Shown here piece after piece: positions 1 to 8,639 of a DNA stretch of 32,450 nucleotides. Numbering within the stretch: the stretch's first letter is position 1; each line of letters starts with the position of its first letter. Both the position numbers and the translations under genes were made by a program. The DNA is taken from contig JAIEPH010000106.1 in assembly GCA_019749805.1 (NCBI GenBank), positions 1-32,450 of the forward strand, in the 5' to 3' direction. The notes beneath the pieces were generated by a model that had not been told where the DNA came from, ran no database searches, and worked only from the letters and a program-made list of their open reading frames with translations. The DNA comes from Mycobacteriaceae bacterium. GTDB taxonomy: Bacteria; Actinomycetota; Actinomycetes; Mycobacteriales; Mycobacteriaceae.

Positions 1-73
1 CCATCGCCAACGGCACCCTCATACCGAGGAGGCACTCAGATAAGAGAACCTCCCGACATGCCGGGGTGGATCA
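1..73 (-). mobile_element. IS3-family (IS6110-like) insertion sequence, left terminal end only
   Basis: Read on the minus strand from position 73 downward, the sequence starts TGATCCACCCCGGCATGTCG and continues GGAGGTTC. It matches about 23 of 28 positions of the IS6110 left inverted repeat as I remember it. The rest of the element would lie left of position 1. It interrupts the histidine kinase gene within a glycine codon near the end of the ATPase domain. Family is inferred from the terminal repeat only, since no transposase is in view here. Confidence 0.65.
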
Positions 74-1137
74 CCGTGCGCCTCGACGAGAGCCTTTGCG
101 ATTGCTAATCCGATGCCGGCCCCGCTCTTGTCGTGGGTGCGTTCCGCTTCCACGCGGTAGAACCGCTCGAATACGTGCGGGAGGTGTTGGGCGGGAATGC
201 CTTCGCCGGTGTCGGTGATGCTGACTGCGAGCTGGTGGCGGTCCCTGTGGACGCGGACGTCGACGTGGCCGTGTGGGGGTGTGTGCCGCAATGCGTTGTC
301 AAGCAGGTTGGCCAGTACCTGAGCCAGTCGCTGCGGGTCACCTGAAACTGCAGGCGCGCGGGGTGGCAGGTGTGTGGCGAGGGTTACCTGTTTGGCTCGG
401 TAGCGCTTGGCTGCGGCGCTGACCGCGGTCGTGACCAGCTCGGCGATGTCGATGTCAGTCATCGTCATTGATGCAGAGCTTTCCTCAGCTTGGGCGAGAG
501 CGGCGGCATCTTGGGCGAAACGCACCAGCCGGCGCGTCTGGTCACGCAGCATGGCAGTGGTGGTCGGAGTCAGTGACTCGACACCGTCTTCGACCGCTTC
601 CATGTAGGCTTCCAGCACCGCGACCGGGGTGCGGATTTCGTGGGCCAGGTCAGCGAAGAGGTGGCGGCGGGTGGCGTCCACTGCCTGCAGGCGCCCGGCC
701 ATCTGATTGAACGCAGCCGCCAGCGCGTCGAAGTCCTGCCCGAGGTGCGGTGGAGCTACCCGCACGGTGTAGTGGCCGTCGGCGACTGCGGTCGCCGCTG
801 AGGCTACTTCTGTGACGGAGCGCTGCAGCCGCCGGCTGATGTACCAGCTGACCGCCAAGGCCGCCAGTACCGAGACCGCCAATGCGCCGCCCACCGCGGC
901 GACCATAGCGTACTGGTAGGCCTCCTCGGCATGATGCTGTTCGGCCGAATGAGCCGCGACACCGGCCTGGCGCAGGTGGTCACGAAATAATGGTGGCCCG
1001 ACGATGGCGGCGACAATCCAGGTGGTCAGCGCACCGGCCAGTAACACCATGGTTTGAGCTGCCAGTAGTCGCATGCCGATCCCCGGGCGCCACCAGGCGC
1101 GCACCGGCGCTCGTTGGGCGTTCGCAGGCGCGCTCAC
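19..1137 (-). CDS. Two-component sensor histidine kinase, 3' end truncated by an IS3 element
   Basis: This is a membrane sensor kinase that would phosphorylate the response regulator encoded just upstream. The GTG start at 1137 overlaps the regulator stop as GTGA, so the two are translationally coupled. Two membrane segments (about residues 23-52 and 75-105) flank a short extracytoplasmic loop containing AHSAEQHHAEEAY, whose histidines and acids could bind a metal (inference). A HAMP region, the phosphoacceptor motif DLAHEIRTP, the N box LLDNALRH, and the DTGEGIP and GAGIGLAIAKALVEAHG boxes follow. After VEAHG the normal last strand is missing and about 16 unrelated residues are read from the IS end before a stop. 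The catalytic boxes remain, so activity is possible but uncertain. Confidence 0.85.
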   Translation of the reverse strand: MSAPANAQRAPVRAWWRPGIGMRLLAAQTMVLLAGALTTWIVAAIVGPPLFRDHLRQAGVAAHSAEQHHAEEAYQYAMVAAVGGALAVSVLAALAVSWYISRRLQRSVTEVASAATAVADGHYTVRVAPPHLGQDFDALAAAFNQMAGRLQAVDATRRHLFADLAHEIRTPVAVLEAYMEAVEDGVESLTPTTTAMLRDQTRRLVRFAQDAAALAQAEESSASMTMTDIDIAELVTTAVSAAAKRYRAKQVTLATHLPPRAPAVSGDPQRLAQVLANLLDNALRHTPPHGHVDVRVHRDRHQLAVSITDTGEGIPAQHLPHVFERFYRVEAERTHDKSGAGIGLAIAKALVEAHGDPPRHVGRFSYLSASSV

Positions 1138-1874
1138 TGTCCGCCTCCCATCCGGTATCCCACGCCGCGGACGGTCAGCACGTAGCGCGGAGTGTTCGCG
1201 TTGTCGCACAGCTTGCGTCTTAAATGACCGATGTGGACGTCTACGACGTGCTCGTCGCCGACCCACGGTCCCTCGCGCACCGTTTCGAGTAGCTGGCGGC
1301 GGGTCAAGACCACGCCCGGGCGCGCAGACAACGCGCTCAGCAAGTCGAACTCGGTGCGAGTCAACCGGATCGGCTCACCATCGAGGTGCACCTCTCGGGC
1401 GGCGATGTCGACTTGCAGCTTCCCGAAGCGCCGCGGCGGTGCAGCCTGGTCGCCGCCGGCCACCGTGCGCGGCCGGCGCAGCAGAGCGCGGATACGGGCC
1501 ACTAACTCGCGTGGACTGAACGGCTTGGTGATGTAGTCGTCGGCGCCCACGGTGAGCCCTACGATGGTGTCCATTTCCGTGTCGCGCGCGGTGAGCATCA
1601 CCACGTAGGCATCCGAGAAGCTGCGCAGCTGCCGGCACACCTCCAACCCGTCGGCACCGGGCAACCCCAAGTCGAGCACCACCACGTCGGGATCAAACTC
1701 GCGCGCCAGAGCCACCGCTTCCGAGCCGTCAACGGCGGTGCGGGTTTCAAACTGTTCGCGCTGCAGATAACTGGCCACCACTTCGGCAATCGCCGCCTCG
1801 TCGTCGACGATCAATGCGCGGTAGCCCGGCGCGCTCAGACCTCCCTGAGCTGACGTGGCATCCATAGCGTCCAT
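1134..1874 (-). CDS. OmpR/PhoB-family DNA-binding response regulator
   Basis: This is a transcription regulator activated by phosphorylation from the adjacent kinase. The receiver domain occupies roughly residues 18-130. It has the acidic pair in VDDE, the phosphoacceptor aspartate in VVVLDLGLPGADG, the LTA threonine region and the KPFSPREL lysine. A winged-helix C-terminal domain follows, with LTRTEFDLLSAL and VDVHIGHLRRKL and the typical ending VRGVGYRMG. I chose ATG 1874 because it lies just in front of the receiver domain; longer versions add low-complexity sequence. No Shine-Dalgarno sequence is seen, so a leaderless transcript is possible. A palindrome lies 1 base upstream. The target genes are unknown, but the neighbours suggest metal or envelope stress. 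Confidence 0.9.
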   Translation of the reverse strand: MDAMDATSAQGGLSAPGYRALIVDDEAAIAEVVASYLQREQFETRTAVDGSEAVALAREFDPDVVVLDLGLPGADGLEVCRQLRSFSDAYVVMLTARDTEMDTIVGLTVGADDYITKPFSPRELVARIRALLRRPRTVAGGDQAAPPRRFGKLQVDIAAREVHLDGEPIRLTRTEFDLLSALSARPGVVLTRRQLLETVREGPWVGDEHVVDVHIGHLRRKLCDNANTPRYVLTVRGVGYRMGGGQ

Positions 1875-1875
1875 A

Positions 1876-1893
1876 GTGTCTGTAAACAGACAC
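1876..1893. promoter_or_regulatory. Palindrome abutting the response regulator start codon
   Basis: GTGTCTGTAAACAGACAC has perfect 8-base arms around AA and sits 1 base upstream of the regulator ATG. It may be an operator for autoregulation or part of a leaderless promoter; the function is inferred. Confidence 0.5.
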
Positions 1894-2031
1894 CAACTAC
1901 GGCGACATCCGCTCGCAGCGGCACACTGGCGCACCACCGGATCGGGTCTTGACTAAATCTTCACAAAACCTCCACTGAATCCGCGGACGTGGGCGGGCAT
2001 CTTGGAGATCGAAAGGAGGCCGGGTCGATTC

Positions 2032-2265
2032 ATGTTGCCGTACTGGGGTGGGGAGAGTTGGCTGGTGGCTACCGGCACGCTGGCCGCTTCCTGGACGGCT
2101 GTCGTCGCGACGGCGGTCGCATGGTGTGGTGCCTTCTTCGCCGACCGGAATACCCGCAGCGTAGGTGCGGCGACGCTCGACGTGACGATTGACTCGGCCG
2201 ATAAGACCCGAGCGGACGGCCCCCGAGGCCCTTCCCCGATCGATGGAGAAGCGACGATCACATGA
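2032..2265 (+). CDS. Small membrane protein, translationally coupled to cysK2
   Basis: This 77-residue protein has one hydrophobic segment (about residues 10-36, rich in Ala, Val and Trp) and a polar tail with no recognised motif. The start at ATG 2032 is supported by AAAGGAGG at 2012-2019. The stop overlaps the next ATG as ATGA, which strongly suggests a real gene co-translated with cysK2. The N-terminus (MLPYWGGESW) loosely recalls small actinobacterial membrane proteins, but I cannot assign a family or function. Confidence 0.6.
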   Translation: MLPYWGGESWLVATGTLAASWTAVVATAVAWCGAFFADRNTRSVGAATLDVTIDSADKTRADGPRGPSPIDGEATIT

Positions 2266-3371
2266 GTCATCCCTTGTCTATCCATGCGCCCGAACTGCAT
2301 GCGGCGCGGTACCGCGGGTTGGGCCGCTATCAACGACCGGACAACCTAGTGGGTCGCACGCCGGTGCTGCGGGTTTCTGAGCCCTTCAGCCGCGCGGACC
2401 GCGGATTTTGGGCCAAGCTCGAAGGCGTCAATCCCGGTGGATTGAAAGATCGCCCCGCAATGCACATGGTGGAGTGCGCCCGAGCGCGCGGGGACCTGCG
2501 CCCGGGTGCGCGCATCGTCGAATCCACAAGTGGCACACTGGGGTTAGGGCTGGCGTTGGCCGGCATCGTGTACCACCATCCGGTGACCGTGGTCACCGAT
2601 CCGGGTATGGAGCCCATCATCGTGTCGATGTTGCGGGCCTACGGCGCCGACGTTGAAATGGTCACCGAGCCGCACCCGGCGGGCGGATGGCAGCAGGCGC
2701 GCAAAGACCGTGTCGCTGAGCTACTGGCTGAAGATCTCGAGGCGTGGAATCCCGACCAATACAACAACCCCGACAACGTCGACGCATATCGGCCGCTGGC
2801 CTTGGAGCTCCAAGCTCAACTGGGGACGGTCGACGTGCTGGTGTGCTCGGTCGGAACCGGCGGCCATTCCGCTGGTATCGCGCGGGTACTGCGCCAGTTC
2901 AATCCGCAATTGCATTTGATCGGGGTGGACACCGTCGGATCAACTATTTTCGGTCAACCCGCGGCGAACCGACTGATGCGAGGGCTGGGCTCGAGTATCT
3001 TTCCACGCAACGTTGACTACGCCGCATTCGATGAGGTGCATTGGGTGGCGCCGGCAGAGGCGGTGTGGGCCTGCCGTACCTTGGCGTCCACCCATTACGC
3101 AACGGGCGGTTGGAGTGTAGGGGCGGTCGCGCTGGTTGCGGGTTGGGCGGCACGCACGTTCTCAAGTGACACGACGATCGCCGCAGTTTTCCCCGATGGG
3201 CCACAGCGCTATTTCGACACTGTCTACAACGACGACTACTGCCGTCGCCATGACTTGCTGCTAACGCAGCCGCCGCAGCAGCCCAACGTGATCGACGATC
3301 CCACCCAGGAGGTCGTCACATCATGGACCCGCTGCGCTACGGTGTTCGATCCGATGCAGACACTGGGCTAA
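2262..3371 (+). CDS. cysK2: CysK2-type PLP-dependent cysteine / S-sulfocysteine synthase (copy 1)
   Basis: This is a fold-type II PLP enzyme of 369 residues. The Schiff-base lysine is K62 in NPGGLKDRP, the substrate loop is ESTSGTLGLGLA and the phosphate-binding loop is SVGTGGHSAG. It matches the M. tuberculosis CysK2 (Rv0848, about 372 residues) that I recall. That enzyme uses O-phosphoserine and thiosulfate to form S-sulfocysteine, and can use sulfide. A thiol-producing role would fit copper or redox defence, but the exact substrate here is inferred. It is coupled by ATGA to the small membrane protein upstream. A close paralogue lies at 7527-8639, so the island carries two copies in different contexts. 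Confidence 0.88.
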   Translation: MSHPLSIHAPELHAARYRGLGRYQRPDNLVGRTPVLRVSEPFSRADRGFWAKLEGVNPGGLKDRPAMHMVECARARGDLRPGARIVESTSGTLGLGLALAGIVYHHPVTVVTDPGMEPIIVSMLRAYGADVEMVTEPHPAGGWQQARKDRVAELLAEDLEAWNPDQYNNPDNVDAYRPLALELQAQLGTVDVLVCSVGTGGHSAGIARVLRQFNPQLHLIGVDTVGSTIFGQPAANRLMRGLGSSIFPRNVDYAAFDEVHWVAPAEAVWACRTLASTHYATGGWSVGAVALVAGWAARTFSSDTTIAAVFPDGPQRYFDTVYNDDYCRRHDLLLTQPPQQPNVIDDPTQEVVTSWTRCATVFDPMQTLG

Positions 3372-3837
3372 TCGCCATGGTGGGAGATACCGGCAGTGTC
3401 GGTCGCGAGTCGGACGCGCGCTGTGTCGGGCATCGTTGACGCTCATCACTAAGCACATCGCTGCGAACCCTCCTCGCTTGATGCGCGTTTCCCTTATGGG
3501 AAAGGTGCATTTTGTGAAGAGATAGTTGGACCCGCAGACCGGGGCCAAGGCTGCTGTCAGGTGCTGCAGCGCCGTGATGACTTAGGCGAGTGAGTGGGCG
3601 GCGTCCATCACGGCGGTGTCCAAGCAGTTGGCGTTTCACCGTTGAGACGATTGCGGCCCCTGTGTCCTCCGCGGATTGGCGCTTCCGACCGGCCATAGTC
3701 TTGGTCGTCCGTTCCGGCCCAGTTTCGCGCCAAGGACTTTGAACCAGTTCGACGTGAGTGTCAGCCCTCGTCTGGTGATGCTGCGAGCTAACGCGGTCAC
3801 CCCGGAGAGTGATGTCGCCGCGCCTCGGGTCCGTGTA
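3372..3837. other. Intergenic region without a recognisable gene
   Basis: No convincing coding region is seen between cysK2 copy 1 and the convergent secreted-protein gene. It contains the palindrome TTTCCCTTATGGGAAA at 3488-3503. It also holds a 17-base stretch at 3458-3474 that recurs at 14692-14708. The region looks like a junction left by rearrangement. Confidence 0.5.
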
Positions 3838-4362
3838 TTAGTTATCCACCTCACATCCGACAAGGGGAAACCATTCAGGGTGCTCTTTTTCTGCCTGCCT
3901 GCACCACTGCCGCCCTTCGGCGGTACGTCTCCATTCCTGGACTTCCTGCTCTCTCTTGGCTTCCCGGCCTTCAGGGCTTGCCGCCGAGTTGCCCGGGGTG
4001 TTCGCTGACGCAACGGGGGCATTACAGTTCAGGCTGAGCCGGTATTCGTTGGAGACCACTCGGTAGCGGACTCCTTGACGGCCGTACCGCCCATCACGGC
4101 CAGGGACGGCCCGGACGACTGGAGGTCTCAGGAATGTCGATTTCGAAACGCCAGTGACGATGCACTCACTCAGGGGGAGCCTGTCGCCGACCCGAGACGC
4201 GATGATTGCCGTGCCACCCTGCTGCGCGATGGCGTTCGTGGCCTCGGCGTAGGTTTGGCCCACCAGGCCAGGCGCAGCCGATGCAATACCTGGCAACGAG
4301 AACAGGGCACTTGCCGCAGCGACAACGGCGGTGGCACCTGCCATGACGATGATCTTGACCAT
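3838..4362 (-). CDS. Secreted PASTA-like protein
   Basis: This 174-residue exported protein starts at ATG 4362. It has a typical signal peptide (MVKIIVMAGATAVVAAASAL, cleavage after IASA near residue 29). The mature part opens with a PASTA-like pattern, LVGQTYAEATNAIAQQGG, followed by DRLPLSECIVTGV. One cysteine is there and another in LSLNCNAP. A charged C-terminal helix (REAKREQEVQEWRRTAEG) leads to two more cysteines. Mycobacteria encode many small secreted proteins of this type, most of unknown function. A smaller relative of similar layout lies at 10165-10464. It has no Met- or His-rich metal motif, so a link to copper rests on location only. Confidence 0.75.
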   Translation of the reverse strand: MVKIIVMAGATAVVAAASALFSLPGIASAAPGLVGQTYAEATNAIAQQGGTAIIASRVGDRLPLSECIVTGVSKSTFLRPPVVRAVPGRDGRYGRQGVRYRVVSNEYRLSLNCNAPVASANTPGNSAASPEGREAKREQEVQEWRRTAEGRQWCRQAEKEHPEWFPLVGCEVDN

Positions 4363-5141
4363 AATGGACGGATCCTGTCGATGATCGTTGGCGAGCATTC
4401 CAGCCATCTGGTGTAAGCGAGCACTTCCCAGTACCGGCTCAGCGTCGGGTTCGGTTTCCTCTACCACCTTCAACCGTGCATCGCGATATGCACCGAATCG
4501 ATTGAGTTCCTGCGAAGATTCGTTGAAGATCCGAATCGGCGGTGAGGGCCTAATCAGATTGTGGACGTCGAGCGCTGTTGCCGCGGAGCCCGATACGTGC
4601 TCGGCGCGCGGCGGGTGCGATCAACTGCTGTGCAGGCTGTGTCAGCGGCCTGGTGCGGGTACGCGGTTGCGAATGGTGCTCGGGTGAGGCGTCCGACTCG
4701 GTGGTCGCCGTCACCCTAGAAATGCTGCTACGAGTGTTCGCGACATTCGGATGCCGGGGAGTTGTTCACAGTAGTCTGCATGCTCGCGGATAACCGGATG
4801 GTGCGCCAGCACCACATCTTTCGTTTGCGACGCCAAACGCTTGCCACATGGTCATCGAAATCGAACAGCGTATAGTCCGCTTGGTGCCAGGGCCCGGGTG
4901 GCTGATGCTAAGAGGCTACACATCGTGGCCTTCCGCGGCAGCAGCGCTTGACACCCATCATTCAGTTGTGTCTTGAACCAGTGTCGTCTTTAACGAATCT
5001 TGACATCTCCTACATCGATTCGGTGGGTATCGCCGCGCATGGTGAACAGGGAAGGAGAGCGCATTCGGCATGACGTGGTACTGGTGGATGGCCGGTAGGG
5101 ACCAGGTGGGTTTGAACCGGGCGCCGGGAAGGCAGCGTGTG
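4363..5141. other. Long intergenic region between divergent genes
   Basis: This holds the promoter regions of the leftward secreted-protein gene and rightward mmcO. I see no gene in it. A good ribosome site GGAAGGAG at 5050-5057 precedes ATG 5070. That ATG opens a frame leading without a stop into the Tat signal of mmcO, so it is an alternative, longer mmcO start. Confidence 0.5.
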
Positions 5142-6615
5142 ATGAGCGAGCTTGCGGCATCGGGCGGCGGTGTGAGCAGACGGCGCTTTCTGGGGGGTGA
5201 CCGCCGCGGCCGGGATGGTGTTGGCGGGTTGCACGCGCTCAACCGACAAGACGGCGCAACCGAATCCGGTGGTGGCCGCAGAGTCGCGTCGCCCGCACAG
5301 CGGACGCACGGTCAGCGCAACCCTGACCGCCCAACGCGCCCGTGCCGACATCGGCGGGGTGATTGCCGAGACGCTGTCCTACAACGATACGGTGCCCGGG
5401 CCTCTGTTGAGGGCCAGCGTCGGCGACGAGTTGGCGGTCACCGTTCGTAACCGCTTGAGCGAGCCGACGTCGGTTCACTGGCATGGCATCGCGCTACGCA
5501 ACGATATGGACGGTGCTGCTGCGGCGACTCCCAACATCGATGCCGGGCGCGACTTCATCTACCGATTCTCGGTTCCGCATCCGGGAACCTATTGGGCGCA
5601 TCCTCACACCGGTCTACAGGCAGACACCGGACTGTATCTACCGGTGGTCGTCGATGACCCGATGGAGCCCGGCGATTATGACGCCGAATGGGTGGTGATG
5701 CTGGACGACTGGACCGACGGCGTCGGTTCGAGCCCTCGACAGCTCTATGAGGGGCTTCGCGCCATGGGGTCGCCTGCGCACGATATGCCGGGGATGGCAG
5801 ACACGGGCGACATGCGCGGATCAGCGACGGTGCCTGGGGTGGGCGGCACGGGCGGCAGCGAATTGCTCGGTGGCGACGCCGGAGATATCACCTACCCGTA
5901 CTACCTGATGAACGGTCGAATCCCGCAAGCTCCGAGTACGTTTCGGGCAAAGCCTGGCCAACGAGTTCGTATCCGGCTCATCAACGCCGGCTCGGATACC
6001 GCGTTTCGGGTGGCGCTTGCCGGCCACCCGATGATGGTCACACATACCGACGGGTTTCCGGTGGTTCCGACTGAGTTTGACGCTGTGCTGATCGGGATGG
6101 GGGAGCGTTATGACGTAGTGGTCACCGCCGGGGACAGGGTCTTCCCGCTCGTCGCCGCCGCTGAAGGGGATTTCCGGCCGCCGGAGTTGTCTGGCCGCGT
6201 CGGCACGGTAGGGCAGTTAAGCGCGGCGCCCACCGTGACACTGCCGAGCCGCACCGCCGACGTGGCGCTGCCTGCCGACCTCGCAGGGTCAATGGCCGGC
6301 TACGATTGGACCATCAATGGTCGGCCGTTCGCCGCTACGGAGCCGCTGAACGTGCAGCAGGGCCAGCGCGTCGCGGTGACCTTCAGCAACATGTCCATGA
6401 TGTGGCATCCGATGCATCTGCATGGCCACACCTTCGAAGTACCGACAGCCGACCGGCGGCGGCCTGGCCCCCGCAAGGACACCGTCAATGTGCTTCCGAT
6501 GCAGAAACTCACGGTGATCTTCGATGCCGATAACCCGGGGATATGGATGCTGCACTGCCATAACACCTATCACCAGGAGGCCGTCATGGTGACCAGTCTG
6601 AACTACAGGACCTGA
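5142..6615 (+). CDS. mmcO: Multicopper oxidase MmcO-like, with a frameshift in the Tat signal
   Basis: This is an exported oxidase that converts Cu(I) to less toxic Cu(II), like M. tuberculosis MmcO (Rv0846c). All copper-site motifs are visible: SVHWHG, GTYWAHPH, WHPMHLHGH and LHCHNTYHQ. A Met-rich loop follows RAMGSPAHDMPGM. ATG 5142 has GGAAGG about 9 bases upstream and encodes the Tat motif SRRRFLG. That frame ends badly because a run of six G (5192-5197) shifts it. With five G it would continue into TAAAGMVLAGC, a lipobox, and the rest of the enzyme. As written, the long frame can start only at GTG 5197, leaving a lipobox without the twin-arginine signal. A sequencing error, a true mutation or slippage are all possible. 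lpqS, cysK2 and an MFS gene follow. Confidence 0.88.
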
Positions 6616-6997
6616 AGGACCACGCGTCGGCGTTCGCCGGGACCGACTCAGTGATATCCATAACATCTCCGGCGTCGGTTACTTGTTTACGCGTGCCTTG
6701 TGTTAGGAGCCGTGCGACGAGCACTGACTCATCAAAGCCCGATGGGTGCCCAGTGCGGCGAAACTATGTACGTAAGCAAATAGTACGTATATGCAGGCAG
6801 AATTCCTCAAGGCGCGCCGGGTGTGTGGCGGCGGATGAAGAGATCCGGTGGCGGGCAAGAAGATTGCAAACGCTGATGGCGGCCGTGAGGTCGTGTCTGG
6901 TCAAGGCAGATTGAAGAATCGCGACCCGGTAACAACACGGATTCAACTTCGCGCCTGGGCCGTGGCGTGCGCGCGCGCTGTTACTGTGGGCAACATT
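6616..6997. other. Intergenic region upstream of lpqS
   Basis: No gene is recognised. It contains the AT-rich dyad at 6763-6790. No CsoR/RicR-type TACCC...GGGTA operator is visible, although I recall that mmcO and lpqS are RicR-controlled in M. tuberculosis. Confidence 0.5.
6763..6790. promoter_or_regulatory. AT-rich double TACGTA dyad
   Basis: Two TACGTA hexamers (6769-6774 and 6784-6789) lie inside a segment bounded by ACTA and TAGT. This stands out in GC-rich DNA and resembles the sites at 10.1 and 10.6 kb. It may be a repressor operator of the BlaI type for lpqS, but it lies about 200 bases upstream of the start I chose. Confidence 0.35.
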
Positions 6998-7411
6998 GTG
7001 AAACACGACGGCTCGCGAACCACGACACCGCTGCGCCGACTGATCGGCCTGGCAGTGGTCTTGTGGATGCTGGTCGTTGTTACCGGGTCGGCAGCCACAT
7101 GTTCGGATCCTCCGGAGCCGCACGGACCCCACGCTGTGGTATCGGCACTCGGGCCGCATTTCGCTGAAGTCGTCGACCACCCACATTGTCTGGACGGGTC
7201 CATCATCGACCTGCACCACGGTATTGCCGCGGCTGTGCTGCCCCGAGTCACGACCCTGCCCCTCGCGCTTGCATTGGTCAGCGCCGTGGCTTTGGCGCTG
7301 GGCTGGCGGGGCGCTGCGGTCGGCACATCTATGCGTGGCCCGCCCCACGCGGCCCGGGCTGTGCTCTCGGGTCGTGATCGGCTCACCCAGCTCTGTATCA
7401 CACGCTGCTGA
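6998..7411 (+). CDS. lpqS: LpqS-like membrane-associated protein
   Basis: This 137-residue protein matches the layout I remember for M. tuberculosis LpqS (Rv0847), a copper-responsive protein of unknown mechanism. An N-terminal hydrophobic segment (PLRRLIGLAVVLWMLVVVTG) leads to an extracytoplasmic part with scattered His and Cys (VVDHPHCLDGSIIDLHHG). A second hydrophobic stretch follows, and the tail GRDRLTQLCITRC is like the LpqS C-terminal pattern. The GTG 6998 start is a choice; in-frame GTG codons upstream are possible and no strong ribosome site decides it. Its position between mmcO and cysK2 repeats the M. tuberculosis order, which is the best support for the name. Confidence 0.65.
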   Translation: MKHDGSRTTTPLRRLIGLAVVLWMLVVVTGSAATCSDPPEPHGPHAVVSALGPHFAEVVDHPHCLDGSIIDLHHGIAAAVLPRVTTLPLALALVSAVALALGWRGAAVGTSMRGPPHAARAVLSGRDRLTQLCITRC

Positions 7412-7526
7412 GTAGGCGGCACATGACCTGTTCGCGCTGCAGCGGACTCGGGTCAATGACTGCTGCCCACCATCCATAGCCGCGCCTTTTCAGCGCTGCG
7501 GCTCAGACGCAGAAGCGTGGAAACCC

Positions 7527-8639
7527 ATGAACCATGTCCTATCCGTACACACGCCCGACCTGTCCGCCTCACGTCGCCGCGCCGTAGGCCGGTATCACCG
7601 GCGGCCTGCCACGCTGGTCGGCCGCACTCCAGTGCTGTGGATCGGTGCTCCGTTCAGCTCTGAAGAGCGGGGCTTTTGGGCCAAACTCGAGGGCTTCAAC
7701 CCCGGCGGAATGAAGGACCGCCCTGCCATGCACATGGTGGAGCGTGCCCTAGCCCGAGGCGATCTTCGGCCGGGTGGCCGGATCGTCGAATCCACCAGCG
7801 GCACACTCGGCTTGGGACTAACGCTGGCGGGCACTGTATACGGGCATCCGGTGACGCTGGTCACTGATCCCGGTATGGAACCGATTGTTCAACGAATGCT
7901 TTCGGCATACGGTGGGCAGGTGGATCTGGTGACCGAACCACACCCGCAGGGCGGTTGGCAGCAGGCGCGGCGCGATCGGGTGGCCGAGATTTTGGCCGGT
8001 GATCCGACCGCCTGGTATCCGGATCAGTACAACAATCCCGACAATGTCGACGCCTATCGGGGCCTAGCGCTGGAGTTGCAGGCTCAGCTGGAGTCCATTG
8101 ACGTCTTGGTGTGCTCCGTCGGCACCGGCGGGCACTCGGCCGGCGTGGCGCGGGTGCTGCGCGAGTTCAATCCCCACTTGCAGCTGATCGGCGTCGACAC
8201 CGTCGGTTCGACAATTTTTGGCCAGCCGGCAAGCACACGGTTGATGCGCGGCCTGGGCTCGAGCATCTACCCCCGCAACGTGGACTACCGCGCATTCAAC
8301 GAGGTGCACTGGGTGGCGCCCGCAGAGGCGGTGTGGGCGTGCCGAGCCTTGGCAGCCACCCACTACGCCAGCGGCGGGTGGAGTGTGGGGGCGGTCGCGC
8401 TGGTGGCCGGTTGGGCGGCGCGCACCTACCCGCGGGGCACGAGGATCGCCGCGGTGTTTCCCGACGGCCCGCAACGCTACTTCGACACCGTCTACAACGA
8501 CGACTACTGCCGGGCGCACGGAATCCTGGCAGGCCCTCCAGGCGCAGAGCCCGCGGTCGTCGCGGAGCCGACAGAGTGCGTCGTGCAGTCGTGGACGCGG
8601 TGCGCGCAGGTGGTTGACCCCGCGGCGGTGGTGCGGTGA
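7527..8639 (+). CDS. cysK2: CysK2-type PLP-dependent cysteine / S-sulfocysteine synthase (copy 2)
   Basis: This 370-residue fold-type II PLP enzyme is closely similar to copy 1 along its whole length. It has the Schiff-base lysine K63 in NPGGMKDRP, the ESTSGTLGLGL substrate loop and the SVGTGGHSAG phosphate loop. It is the copy in the syntenic place of M. tuberculosis Rv0848, after lpqS and before the MFS gene, whose GTG start overlaps its stop. By family knowledge it should use O-phosphoserine with thiosulfate or sulfide. Copy 1 is more likely the duplicate or imported one because it lacks these neighbours. Both appear intact. Confidence 0.9.
   Translation: MNHVLSVHTPDLSASRRRAVGRYHRRPATLVGRTPVLWIGAPFSSEERGFWAKLEGFNPGGMKDRPAMHMVERALARGDLRPGGRIVESTSGTLGLGLTLAGTVYGHPVTLVTDPGMEPIVQRMLSAYGGQVDLVTEPHPQGGWQQARRDRVAEILAGDPTAWYPDQYNNPDNVDAYRGLALELQAQLESIDVLVCSVGTGGHSAGVARVLREFNPHLQLIGVDTVGSTIFGQPASTRLMRGLGSSIYPRNVDYRAFNEVHWVAPAEAVWACRALAATHYASGGWSVGAVALVAGWAARTYPRGTRIAAVFPDGPQRYFDTVYNDDYCRAHGILAGPPGAEPAVVAEPTECVVQSWTRCAQVVDPAAVVR

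Noticed and set aside
4500..4700. Cys-containing plus-strand frame (CDQLLCRLCQRPG) considered as a MymT-type metallothionein
   Set aside because: The spacing and surrounding residues do not match the metallothionein I remember, and no ribosome site is present.
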